From Citrobacter koseri ATCC BAA-895 (lineage in GTDB: Bacteria > Pseudomonadota > Gammaproteobacteria > Enterobacterales > Enterobacteriaceae), in NCBI RefSeq assembly GCF_000018045.1, contig NC_009792.1, positions 4,402,001 to 4,466,000 on the forward strand: a stretch of DNA of 64,000 nt, in the 5' to 3' direction. Below are positions 57,392 to 64,000 of the stretch, one piece after another. Positions within the stretch are counted from its first letter, which is position 1. Each line of letters opens with the position of its first letter. The notes under the pieces are model-generated. The model was not told the DNA's origin. It saw only the letters and a program-made list of their open reading frames with translations, and searched no databases. The translations under genes and the position numbers were made by a program.

Positions 57392-58498
57392 TTACGCCAG
57401 CTGACGCAGCATACGGCGCAGCGGTTCTGCCGCGCCCCAAAGCAGCTGATCGCCAACGGTAAAGGCGGAGAGGAACTCCGGCCCCATGTTCAGCTTACGC
57501 AGGCGGCCAACCGGCGTGGTGAGCGTGCCAGTAACGGCTGCCGGGGTTAACTCACGCAGGGTAATATCACGATCGTTGGGTACCACTTTCGCCCACGGGT
57601 TGTGCGCGGCCAGCAGTTCTTCCACGGTCGGAACAGACACGTCTTTTTTCAGTTTAATGGTGAACGCCTGGCTGTGGCAGCGCAGCGCGCCGACGCGCAC
57701 GCACAGACCATCCACCGGGATCACGGAAGAGGTGTTGAGAATTTTGTTGGTTTCCGCCTGGCCCTTCCACTCTTCGCGGCTCTGGCCGTTATCGAGCTGT
57801 TTGTCGATCCACGGAATCAGGCTGCCCGCCAGCGGTACGCCAAAGTTATCAACCGGCAGGTCGCCGCTGCGGGTCAGGGTCGTCACTTTGCGCTCAATGT
57901 CGAGGATCGCGGAAGAAGGGGTCGCCAGCTCATCGGCTACGTGACCGTACAAGTGGCCCATCTGCGCCAGCAGTTCGCGCATATGACGCGCGCCGCCGCC
58001 GGACGCCGCCTGGTAAGTCGCAACAGAAACCCAGTCCACCAGGTCATTAGCAAACAGACCGCCCAGCGACATCAGCATCAGGCTGACGGTACAGTTACCG
58101 CCGACGAAGGTTTTAATGCCGTTGTTCAGGCCGTCGGTAATGACATCCTGATTAACCGGATCAAGAATAATGATGGCGTCGTCTTTCATGCGCAGCGAGG
58201 ATGCCGCGTCAATCCAGTAGCCCTGCCAGCCGCTTTCACGGAGCTTTGGATAGATTTCGTTGGTATAATCGCCGCCCTGACAGGTCACAATGATATCAAG
58301 CGCCTTCAGCGCGTCGAGATCAAAGGCATCCTGAAGTGTGCCGCCGGGCGTACCGCCGAACGTCGGCGCTGCCTGCCCAAGCTGGGAAGTAGAAAAGAAA
58401 ACAGGGCGAATGGCATCGAAGTCGCGCTCTTCAACCATGCGTTGCATGAGTACAGAGCCGACCATACCGCGCCAGCCGATAAAACCAACATTTTTCAT
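57392..58498 (-). CDS. asd: Aspartate-semialdehyde dehydrogenase
   Basis: Reduces aspartyl phosphate to aspartate semialdehyde for Lys/DAP, Met and Thr. The 368-residue frame from MKNVGFIGWRGMVGS; 13 upstream codons lack homology. The NADP loop G-x-x-G-M-V-G is at 8-14, and the active cysteine is C136 in G-G-N-C-T-V-S. A P-G-G in the loop near residue 50 adds one residue relative to E. coli. Monocistronic. Confidence 0.97.
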   Translation of the reverse strand: MKNVGFIGWRGMVGSVLMQRMVEERDFDAIRPVFFSTSQLGQAAPTFGGTPGGTLQDAFDLDALKALDIIVTCQGGDYTNEIYPKLRESGWQGYWIDAASSLRMKDDAIIILDPVNQDVITDGLNNGIKTFVGGNCTVSLMLMSLGGLFANDLVDWVSVATYQAASGGGARHMRELLAQMGHLYGHVADELATPSSAILDIERKVTTLTRSGDLPVDNFGVPLAGSLIPWIDKQLDNGQSREEWKGQAETNKILNTSSVIPVDGLCVRVGALRCHSQAFTIKLKKDVSVPTVEELLAAHNPWAKVVPNDRDITLRELTPAAVTGTLTTPVGRLRKLNMGPEFLSAFTVGDQLLWGAAEPLRRMLRQLA

Positions 58499-58689
58499 AG
58501 CGTTTTTTTCCTGCAAAGATGTGTGCTGTGTATGCAAACCAGTGTCCTACTGGTTCTTCCTTCACCATACAAAAAGCAGCCAAAGTCGCAAGTGAAATTA
58601 ATCAATGATAGCGAAGCCATCAGTAATGCGACTTATCCCGCTTCCTAAGCAAGCAGAAAGTCCGCAGTAATTATCAGGGAATTTGAGTT

Positions 58690-59283
58690 ATGAATGAAAT
58701 CATTTCAGCGGCAGTTTTATTGATCCTGATTATGGATCCACTCGGAAACCTGCCCATTTTCATGTCCGTACTGAAACATACCGAACCAAAGCGCCGCCGG
58801 GCGATTATGGTTCGCGAGCTGTTTATTGCGCTTTTACTGATGCTCATTTTCCTGTTTGCGGGCGAGAAAATTTTGGCCTTTCTCAACCTGCGGGCGGAAA
58901 CCGTGTCGATCTCCGGGGGGATTATTCTGTTCCTGATCGCCATTAAGATGATTTTCCCCAGCGCATCAGGCAACAGCGCCGGACTCCCGGCGGGCGAAGA
59001 ACCGTTTATCGTACCGCTGGCTATCCCTCTGGTGGCGGGCCCGACCATCCTGGCGACGCTGATGCTGTTATCGCATCAGTATCCGAACCAGATGGGGCAT
59101 CTGGTCATCGCTCTGCTGATCGCCTGGGGCGGCACGTTTGTGATTCTGCTGCAATCGTCGCTGTTCCTGCGTCTGCTGGGCGAGAAAGGGGTTAACGCGC
59201 TGGAACGTCTGATGGGGTTGATTCTGGTGATGATGGCGACCCAAATGTTCCTGGACGGCATTCGGATGTGGATGAAAGGCTGA
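58690..59283 (+). CDS. yhgN: YhgN, MarC-family inner membrane protein
   Basis: A 197-residue protein with about six membrane helices and the MarC family's D-P-L-G-N-L-P near residue 16 and P-L-A-I-P-L-V-A-G-P-T near 103. Function is unknown; drug resistance roles proposed for MarC were not confirmed. Length matches E. coli YhgN. It diverges from asd. Confidence 0.95.
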   Translation: MNEIISAAVLLILIMDPLGNLPIFMSVLKHTEPKRRRAIMVRELFIALLLMLIFLFAGEKILAFLNLRAETVSISGGIILFLIAIKMIFPSASGNSAGLPAGEEPFIVPLAIPLVAGPTILATLMLLSHQYPNQMGHLVIALLIAWGGTFVILLQSSLFLRLLGEKGVNALERLMGLILVMMATQMFLDGIRMWMKG

Positions 59284-59287
59284 GGAT

Positions 59288-59320
59288 GTAAAAAAGCCGG
59301 GTGGCGCTTGCGCTTACCCG
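59288..59320 (+). terminator. Hairpin after yhgN, possible terminator
   Basis: AAAAAAGCCGGGT..ACCCGGCC lies just after the yhgN stop; the A-run precedes the stem, so on the minus strand it ends in a T-run and could stop gntU transcripts instead. It is part of the REP pair. Confidence 0.45.
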
Positions 59321-59379
59321 GCCTACGGTGTGGATATGTGCTCACTTGTAGGCCCGGTAAGCGGCGCGCCACCGGGCAA
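59294..59379. repeat. REP pair between yhgN and gntU
   Basis: AGCCGGGTGGCGC..TTACCCGGCCTAC and GTAGGCCCGGTAAGCG..CCACCGGGC, inverted, in the convergent gap. Confidence 0.9.
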
Positions 59380-59385
59380 CAAGAC

Positions 59386-60726
59386 TCAGCTCAGAAGCTG
59401 GAACGCAACCATACCGACAATCGCGCCGACGGTGCCGAGAATAGTTTCCATCATCGTCCAGGTCTTCAGCGTTTGCGCTTCGGTCGCGCCAGTGAATTTA
59501 CCGAACAGCCAGAAACCGGCGTCGTTTACGTGGCTGACCACGATAGAACCGCCCGCGATACAGATAGACAATGCCGCCATCTGCGCGCCGGAGAAGTTCA
59601 GTTGTTCCACCACCGGCATCACCAGCCCCACCGCCGTTAAGCACGCGACGGTCGCGGAACCCTGAATGATACGCACCGCTGCCGCCAGCACGAAGCAGGT
59701 GATGGCAATCGGCAAGCCCATGCCGGTTAACGCTTCGCCCAGCGCCGGGCCAACGCCGGAATCCACCAGAACCTGCTTGAACACGCCGCCTGCGCCAATC
59801 ACCAACAGAATAATGCCCGCCGGTTGCAGCGCCTGACCGCAGATCGCCATGACTTTATCTTTCGCCATCCCCTGACGCACCGCCAGGCCATAGATTGCCA
59901 CCAGGCACGCCACCAGAATCGCGGTGAACGGGTGGCCGATAAACTCAAACCATTCGTAAGCGCTGGAACCTTCCGCGACAAAGCGCGCGGCGATCGTTTT
60001 CAGCCCCACCAGCACCAGCGGCAGCAGGATCAGCGAGAGGCTGAAGCCAAATGACGGCATTTTACCTTCGCCCAGATGCGGTTCGGTAATGTCGTCCGGG
60101 ACATGCAGTTCCACATAGCGGCCAATGAAATTACCAAACAGCGGCCCGGCGATGATCATGCCAGGGATTGCCGCGCACAGACCAATCAGGATCATCCAGC
60201 CAAAATCAGCGTGCATTTGGGACGCCAGCAGCATCGGCGCAGGCCCGGGCAGCAGAAACGCCGCAGCCGCCGCCACGCCCGCAAACAGCGGAATGACCAG
60301 CTTCACAAGGTTTGTTCCGGTATGGCGCGCCATAGAGAATGCGACGCTGATCAGCAGCACAATGGCGACTTCAAAGAACAGCGGCAGCGCGCAAATCAGC
60401 CCCGCCAGACCAATCGCGTAATGCGCGCGGCTGTGGCCGAAAGATTTGAGCATTTTGACGGCAATCTGATCGACTGCGCCCGTCTCATGCAAAATTTTGC
60501 CGAACATGGCGCCCAGTGCGACGACAATCGCCAGGAAGCCAAGCGTACCGCCCATCCCTTTTTCCATCGTCGCCGCGATTTTATCGAGCGGCATACCGGA
60601 AAAGAGACCTGCGCCAATAGACACCACCATCAAAGCAACGAAGGCGTGCATACGCGCCTTCATCACTAAAAACAGCAGCAGTAAAACAGAACCTACTGCT
60701 GTTAAAACAAGCGTTAATGTACTCAC
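59386..60726 (-). CDS. gntU: Low-affinity gluconate transporter GntU
   Basis: A 446-residue GntP-family permease with 12-14 hydrophobic segments; it shares V-S-H-V-N-D-A-G-F-W near 400 with GntT and has the family F-L-L-P-G-P-A-P motif near 158. It starts with GTG, overlapping the gntK TAG stop by one base (TAGTG), so it is translated by coupling with gntK. Confidence 0.96.
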   Translation of the reverse strand: MSTLTLVLTAVGSVLLLLFLVMKARMHAFVALMVVSIGAGLFSGMPLDKIAATMEKGMGGTLGFLAIVVALGAMFGKILHETGAVDQIAVKMLKSFGHSRAHYAIGLAGLICALPLFFEVAIVLLISVAFSMARHTGTNLVKLVIPLFAGVAAAAAFLLPGPAPMLLASQMHADFGWMILIGLCAAIPGMIIAGPLFGNFIGRYVELHVPDDITEPHLGEGKMPSFGFSLSLILLPLVLVGLKTIAARFVAEGSSAYEWFEFIGHPFTAILVACLVAIYGLAVRQGMAKDKVMAICGQALQPAGIILLVIGAGGVFKQVLVDSGVGPALGEALTGMGLPIAITCFVLAAAVRIIQGSATVACLTAVGLVMPVVEQLNFSGAQMAALSICIAGGSIVVSHVNDAGFWLFGKFTGATEAQTLKTWTMMETILGTVGAIVGMVAFQLLS

Positions 60727-61256
60727 TACTTACTGCCTTTGTTAATGACCTCAATGGTGCTTGCCACGACACCTTCCAGCGGCTGATCGATATTCACCAC
60801 CAGTACATCGCTCTCGTCAGCGCCCGGCTCTTCCAGCGTGTCAAACTGAGTTACCAGCATCTGCGTTTTAAAGAAGTGGCCTTTACGTGCCTTCAGGCGG
60901 CTTTCGATAACGTCAAAATCCCCTTTCAGGTAGATGAAAGACAGGTTTGGATTACCGTCGCGCAGCAGGTCGCGATAGTGTTTTTTCAGTGCGGAACAGA
61001 CAATCAGCGATACCTTATTGGTTCGCTGCATCGCAAACGCCGCATCGTTCAGCGCCTGTAACCACGGCTTGCGGTCGTCGTCATTCAACGGCTCGCCGGA
61101 GGCCATTTTCATGATGTTGCAACGCGGATGGAGAAAATCGCCATCAAGAAACGCGGCATGCAGCTGATGCGCCACTTCGCTGGCGACAGCGGATTTGCCA
61201 CTGCCTGATACGCCCATCAGAACGTAAATGTGGTGATCATGGTTAGTCGTGCTCAA
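60726..61256 (-). CDS. gntK: Thermoresistant gluconokinase
   Basis: Phosphorylates gluconate to 6-phosphogluconate for the Entner-Doudoroff and pentose routes. Walker A is G15-V-S-G-S-G-K-S22. The TTG at 61256 (L/M-STTNHDHH) gives 176 residues, matching the family; a GGGGG ribosome site lies 9 bases upstream, and a further TTG at 61277 is less likely. gntKU is repressed by GntR through the operators at 61288-61316. Confidence 0.96.
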   Translation of the reverse strand: MSTTNHDHHIYVLMGVSGSGKSAVASEVAHQLHAAFLDGDFLHPRCNIMKMASGEPLNDDDRKPWLQALNDAAFAMQRTNKVSLIVCSALKKHYRDLLRDGNPNLSFIYLKGDFDVIESRLKARKGHFFKTQMLVTQFDTLEEPGADESDVLVVNIDQPLEGVVASTIEVINKGSK

Positions 61257-61287
61257 AGTGGTGCCCCCACAGTACAAGGATCAGGAA

Positions 61288-61316
61288 TTGTTACGGGTAA
61301 CTGTTATCGGTAACAT
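61288..61316 (-). promoter_or_regulatory. Two overlapping GntR operators before gntKU
   Basis: TTGTTACGGGTAACTG (61288-61303) and CTGTTATCGGTAACAT (61301-61316) each hold the GTTACC/GGTAAC core. They overlap by three bases and lie 32-60 bases upstream of the gntK start, as in E. coli. Confidence 0.75.
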
Positions 61317-61395
61317 TGTCCGGCCGGACCAGAATAGAAGCAATATCCATTCGTGGCAGAAGTGAATAAGTGTGAGCTACTTCAAATTTGTTGGA

Positions 61396-62391
61396 CTAAA
61401 TAGATCCACCCGGTGACAAGGTGAAACCTAAATCTAACATTTTAGGCGTCACCGCTTCACCGCGTATGCGCGCCAGCAGGCGCTCTGCGCCGATACTGCC
61501 CATCCGCTCACGCGGCGTGAGTACGCTGGCCAGACGCGGTTCCATCACCTGACCAATGTCGTGGCCGTGGAAACCGGCAATCGCCATATCATCAGGAATT
61601 TTGAGCCCTAAACGCTGGCATTCGAACGCCGCCCCGACGGCAAGGTCATCGTTGGTACAGAAAATACCGTCCAGTTGTGGGTATTCACGTCTTGCCTGGC
61701 GGATCAGCTCAATCCCGGAAGAGTAAGACGACGATTGCTCCACCATCACGCTGTAGGGCACCAGCCCGGCGTCCAGCATGGCCTGTTCATAGCCCTTCTG
61801 TTTGATGATAGTACGTTCGTCGAGGCGCGCCCCCAGATAGGCGATATGACGATGGCCACGCGCGATAATCGCGGCGGTCATCTGACGCGCGGCTTCAAAG
61901 TTGTCAAAACCGACGGCGATATCGAGGCATGGCGATTTGCTGTCCATCAGCTCCACCACCGGAATGCCCGCGACTTCAATCATTTTGAGCGTGCGCGGCG
62001 TATGGGTACGTTCAGTGAGGATTAACCCGTCAATGTTCCATGACAGCATCGACTCCAGACGTTCCTGCTCCATTTCCGGCTTATAGCCGTAGTGCGCCAG
62101 CATCGTCTGATAGCCGTGGGCATCGGTGACGGTCTCAATTCCGCGTAACACCTCGGCGAAAACCTGGTTGGTTAACGACGGCAGCAGAACGCCCACCGCA
62201 CGGCTGGTCGCGTTAGAAAGAATATCGGGAGCACGATTGGGAATGTAACCCAGTTCATCAAGTGCAGCAGCGATCTTGCCCCGCAGCGCGACGGAGACCT
62301 GCTCCGGGTTACGCAGAAAACGGCTGACCGTCATTTTGGTCACGCCTACGCGGTCAGCCACATCCTGAAGTACGGGTCTTTTCTTTTTCAT
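61396..62391 (-). CDS. gntR: GntR, gluconate operon repressor (LacI family)
   Basis: A 331-residue repressor from MKKKRPVLQDVADRVGVTK; 18 upstream codons lack homology. The N-terminal LacI-type HTH is at residues 6-25 with hinge helix to about 60; the periplasmic-binding core binds gluconate. It controls gntKU, gntT and edd-eda. It is separate from gntKU by 139 bases and needs its own promoter. Confidence 0.97.
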   Translation of the reverse strand: MKKKRPVLQDVADRVGVTKMTVSRFLRNPEQVSVALRGKIAAALDELGYIPNRAPDILSNATSRAVGVLLPSLTNQVFAEVLRGIETVTDAHGYQTMLAHYGYKPEMEQERLESMLSWNIDGLILTERTHTPRTLKMIEVAGIPVVELMDSKSPCLDIAVGFDNFEAARQMTAAIIARGHRHIAYLGARLDERTIIKQKGYEQAMLDAGLVPYSVMVEQSSSYSSGIELIRQARREYPQLDGIFCTNDDLAVGAAFECQRLGLKIPDDMAIAGFHGHDIGQVMEPRLASVLTPRERMGSIGAERLLARIRGEAVTPKMLDLGFTLSPGGSI

Positions 62392-62490
62392 CGTCCTGAA
62401 AGGCATAAAAGGGATAGATTTCCCCAGTTTACCACGGACGTGCATGAACCTTCGCAGAGAAAACTAAGGTTGTTTTTGTATTGTGAGAAA

Positions 62491-62684
62491 TACACTAAAT
62501 CATTCGAGTTGCATCAAGGCGGCGACGCAGTGACAAATTCGTCAGGAACGAATTTGAACAACCGAAGGTTGCCTCTGGTGAGGGACAAGGATGTCCCTCA
62601 TTAAATCCCCGGAAGCGTACATCAAGTACGCGACCGGGGTAAGCCAGGAAGCCAACAAAGATGCGGCTTGAAGGATGACGTGTA
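62491..62684. repeat. ERIC element with an extra ~70-bp insert
   Basis: The ends TACAC..AAATCATTCGAGTTGCATC and GCGGCTTGAAGGATGACGTGTA are imperfect inverted repeats of ERIC type, and AAATCCCCGG..CGACCGGGGTAAGCC is the ERIC core. At 194 bases it exceeds the usual ~127. The extra part (about 62532-62603) holds three stem-loops: AAATTCGT/ACGAATTT, CAACC/GGTTG and GAGGGACA/TGTCCCTC. It ends three bases before the yhhW stop and fills most of the gntR-yhhW gap. Confidence 0.8.
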
Positions 62685-62687
62685 TTT

Positions 62688-63383
62688 TTAAACTGGCGGC
62701 AGGTCGAACAGTAACACTTCGCTATCGCTGTCGGCATGGATGGAGATCGCCTGCTCATCCCAAATCGCCAGACCGTCGCTGGTAGACGCTTTGGTGCCGT
62801 TAATGGTGACGTTACCTTTCACCACCTGAATCCAGATGCGGCGTTCGGCGGAGATCTGGTGTACCGACTGTTCGTCTTTCAGCAGCGCCCAACGGTACAG
62901 CTCCATATCCTGATTCACTTTCAGCGAACCGTCGCGCGCATCCGGCGACAGCACCAGCTGTTTGCCCTGTACGGCGTCAAAACGACGCTGCTCGTAACGC
63001 GGCGTAATCCCGTTTTCCTGCGGCATGATCCAAATCTGATACAAACGCAGGCGGTCGGTATTGCTCGGGTTGTATTCCGAGTGACGAATGCCCGTCCCGG
63101 CGCTCATTATCTGGAACTCACCGGCAGGAACCTGCTCTTTGTTACCCATGCTGTCCTGGTGTTCCACTGCGCCTTCCAGCACATAGGTCAGGATTTCCAT
63201 GTCTTTATGCGGGTGCGTCCCAAAGCCCTGGCCTGCTTCAATAACGTCATCGTTAATCACGCGCAGTGCCGAGAAGCCCATAAAGTTAGGGTCATAGTAG
63301 TTTGCAAAAGAAAAAGTATGCCAGGAATCCAGCCAGCCATGATTCGCATGACCACGGTCGTTTGCTTTGCGTAAGTAGATCAT
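62688..63383 (-). CDS. yhhW: YhhW, pirin-family quercetin 2,3-dioxygenase
   Basis: A 231-residue bicupin from MIYLRKANDRG; a GTG three codons earlier is possible, but the GGGGGG site 8 bases before this ATG fits better. Metal ligands H57, H59, H101 and E103 are visible in T-H-P-H-K-D-M-E and R-H-S-E-Y-N. E. coli YhhW oxidises quercetin in vitro; its natural role is unknown. It lies next to yhhX. Confidence 0.95.
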   Translation of the reverse strand: MIYLRKANDRGHANHGWLDSWHTFSFANYYDPNFMGFSALRVINDDVIEAGQGFGTHPHKDMEILTYVLEGAVEHQDSMGNKEQVPAGEFQIMSAGTGIRHSEYNPSNTDRLRLYQIWIMPQENGITPRYEQRRFDAVQGKQLVLSPDARDGSLKVNQDMELYRWALLKDEQSVHQISAERRIWIQVVKGNVTINGTKASTSDGLAIWDEQAISIHADSDSEVLLFDLPPV

Positions 63384-63507
63384 TGTATTCACCCCCCAGA
63401 TGTTTTCGATGGAGTAAGTGTGAACCCAATCCAGACGGGATCATAGAGGGTGAAAATTGACTCCTCTGTTCAAAAATTATGAACAAGCCCAGAGACGTTG
63501 ATTTTGT

Positions 63508-64000
63508 TTATTTCGCAAGGGTTACTGTGGCCGGAGACGCCTGTTCAAACGCCCGTTCAAGGATCTCAAGGTTGGTGAGAACGTCAGATTCCTTGACGTA
63601 ATTCGGCACGCCATGCGTGAGGGTCTCGAACAGGGCGTCATAAACGCGGCCATAGTCGCCGACCTCCGGTTTCATCTCTTCTTTCACCGTCACGCCTTCG
63701 TCATTAACGTATTCCAGCAGGCCGACAGAATCATCCGCCGCAAACCCCGGTTCGCCGGGCATGATATTGGCCTTCAGGCTGGTTTCCTGCTGGTCGATGC
63801 CGTACTTCACAAACGAGCCTCTGGTGCCGTGAACGATAAATTTCGGGTAATCGATCTTCACTAAATGGCTGGTTTTAACGATGGCTTTCAGATCGCCGTA
63901 AAACAGCTGCGCTTCGAACGTATCATCCGGGTTGGCTTTATTGCGCAGGCTGCGGATGTCATAGGCCACATGGTCCGGGCGTCCGAACAGCGAAATAATT
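63508..64000 (-). CDS. yhhX: YhhX, Gfo/Idh/MocA-family oxidoreductase (5' end outside window)
   Basis: The frame is open to the right edge, so only the C-terminal ~163 residues are present. The sequence (S-L-F-G-R-P-D-H-V, F-I-V-H-G-T-R-G-S-F) matches the C-terminal domain of E. coli YhhX, whose Rossmann half lies beyond 64000. These enzymes oxidise sugars or related polyols with NAD(P); the substrate is not known. An internal ATG at 63969 is not the start. Confidence 0.93.
   Translation of the reverse strand, partial: IISLFGRPDHVAYDIRSLRNKANPDDTFEAQLFYGDLKAIVKTSHLVKIDYPKFIVHGTRGSFVKYGIDQQETSLKANIMPGEPGFAADDSVGLLEYVNDEGVTVKEEMKPEVGDYGRVYDALFETLTHGVPNYVKESDVLTNLEILERAFEQASPATVTLAK

Noticed and set aside
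57602..58648. 348-codon plus-strand frame antisense to asd
   Set aside because: asd is certain on the other strand; this frame has no domain or start signal.

Overview
The window is core chromosome of an enterobacterium close to Escherichia, Salmonella and Citrobacter. Nearly every predicted protein matches, from memory, the E. coli K-12 protein of the same name in length and most residues, and the order follows the E. coli segment from yhfW to yhhX (trpS-dam-aroKB, hof, mrcA, ompR-envZ, feo, mal, glp, glg, asd, gnt). REP/BIME palindromes lie at many gene ends, as is usual in this group. Several genes that E. coli K-12 carries here are missing: yhgE between hslO and pckA, rtcR/rtcB/rtcA between malT and glpR, yhgA after feoC, and yzgL between glpD and glgP. 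A Citrobacter-like genome is my best guess, but the genus is not proven. I see no tRNA, rRNA, CRISPR array, prophage or insertion sequence.

Layout. Positions 1-3131 (minus strand) hold the end of the poorly understood yhf cluster: a phosphopentomutase-like enzyme, a PLP racemase-like enzyme, a PRD protein and the regulator YhfZ. 3366-9775 (minus) is the aroK-aroB-damX-dam-rpe-gph-trpS superoperon, which joins shikimate synthesis, division, DNA methylation, pentose phosphate metabolism and tRNA charging. 10084-13400 (minus) is hofMNOPQ, a pilus/secretin-like set used in other species for DNA uptake; mrcA (PBP1a) diverges from it. 16167-23284 carries nudE, igaA, yrfG, the Hsp33/Hsp15 heat-shock pair and pckA. 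23409-28605 has envZ/ompR facing greB and tex. 29031-31843 is the ferrous iron operon feoABC, followed by bioH, gntX and nfuA. 34402-35718 is the high-affinity gluconate transporter gntT.

The second half is largely carbon storage and glycerol/maltodextrin metabolism: malPQ facing malT, glpEGR facing glpD, and the five-gene glycogen operon glgBXCAP (all minus). Then come asd, yhgN, the gluconate genes gntU-gntK-gntR, the pirin yhhW, and a truncated yhhX at the right edge.

The genes cooperate in clear modules. MalT controls malPQ through MalT boxes near 40407-40453. GlpR represses glpD through two tandem operators at 45965-46004. GntR operators sit before gntT and gntK. Feo shows Fur and FNR-type sites. 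I found no wholly new multi-gene system. The best leads are a repeated palindromic motif (TGAAT/ATTCA half-sites) shared by two yhf intergenic regions, a candidate operator for YhfZ, and an enlarged ERIC element with three extra hairpins between gntR and yhhW.
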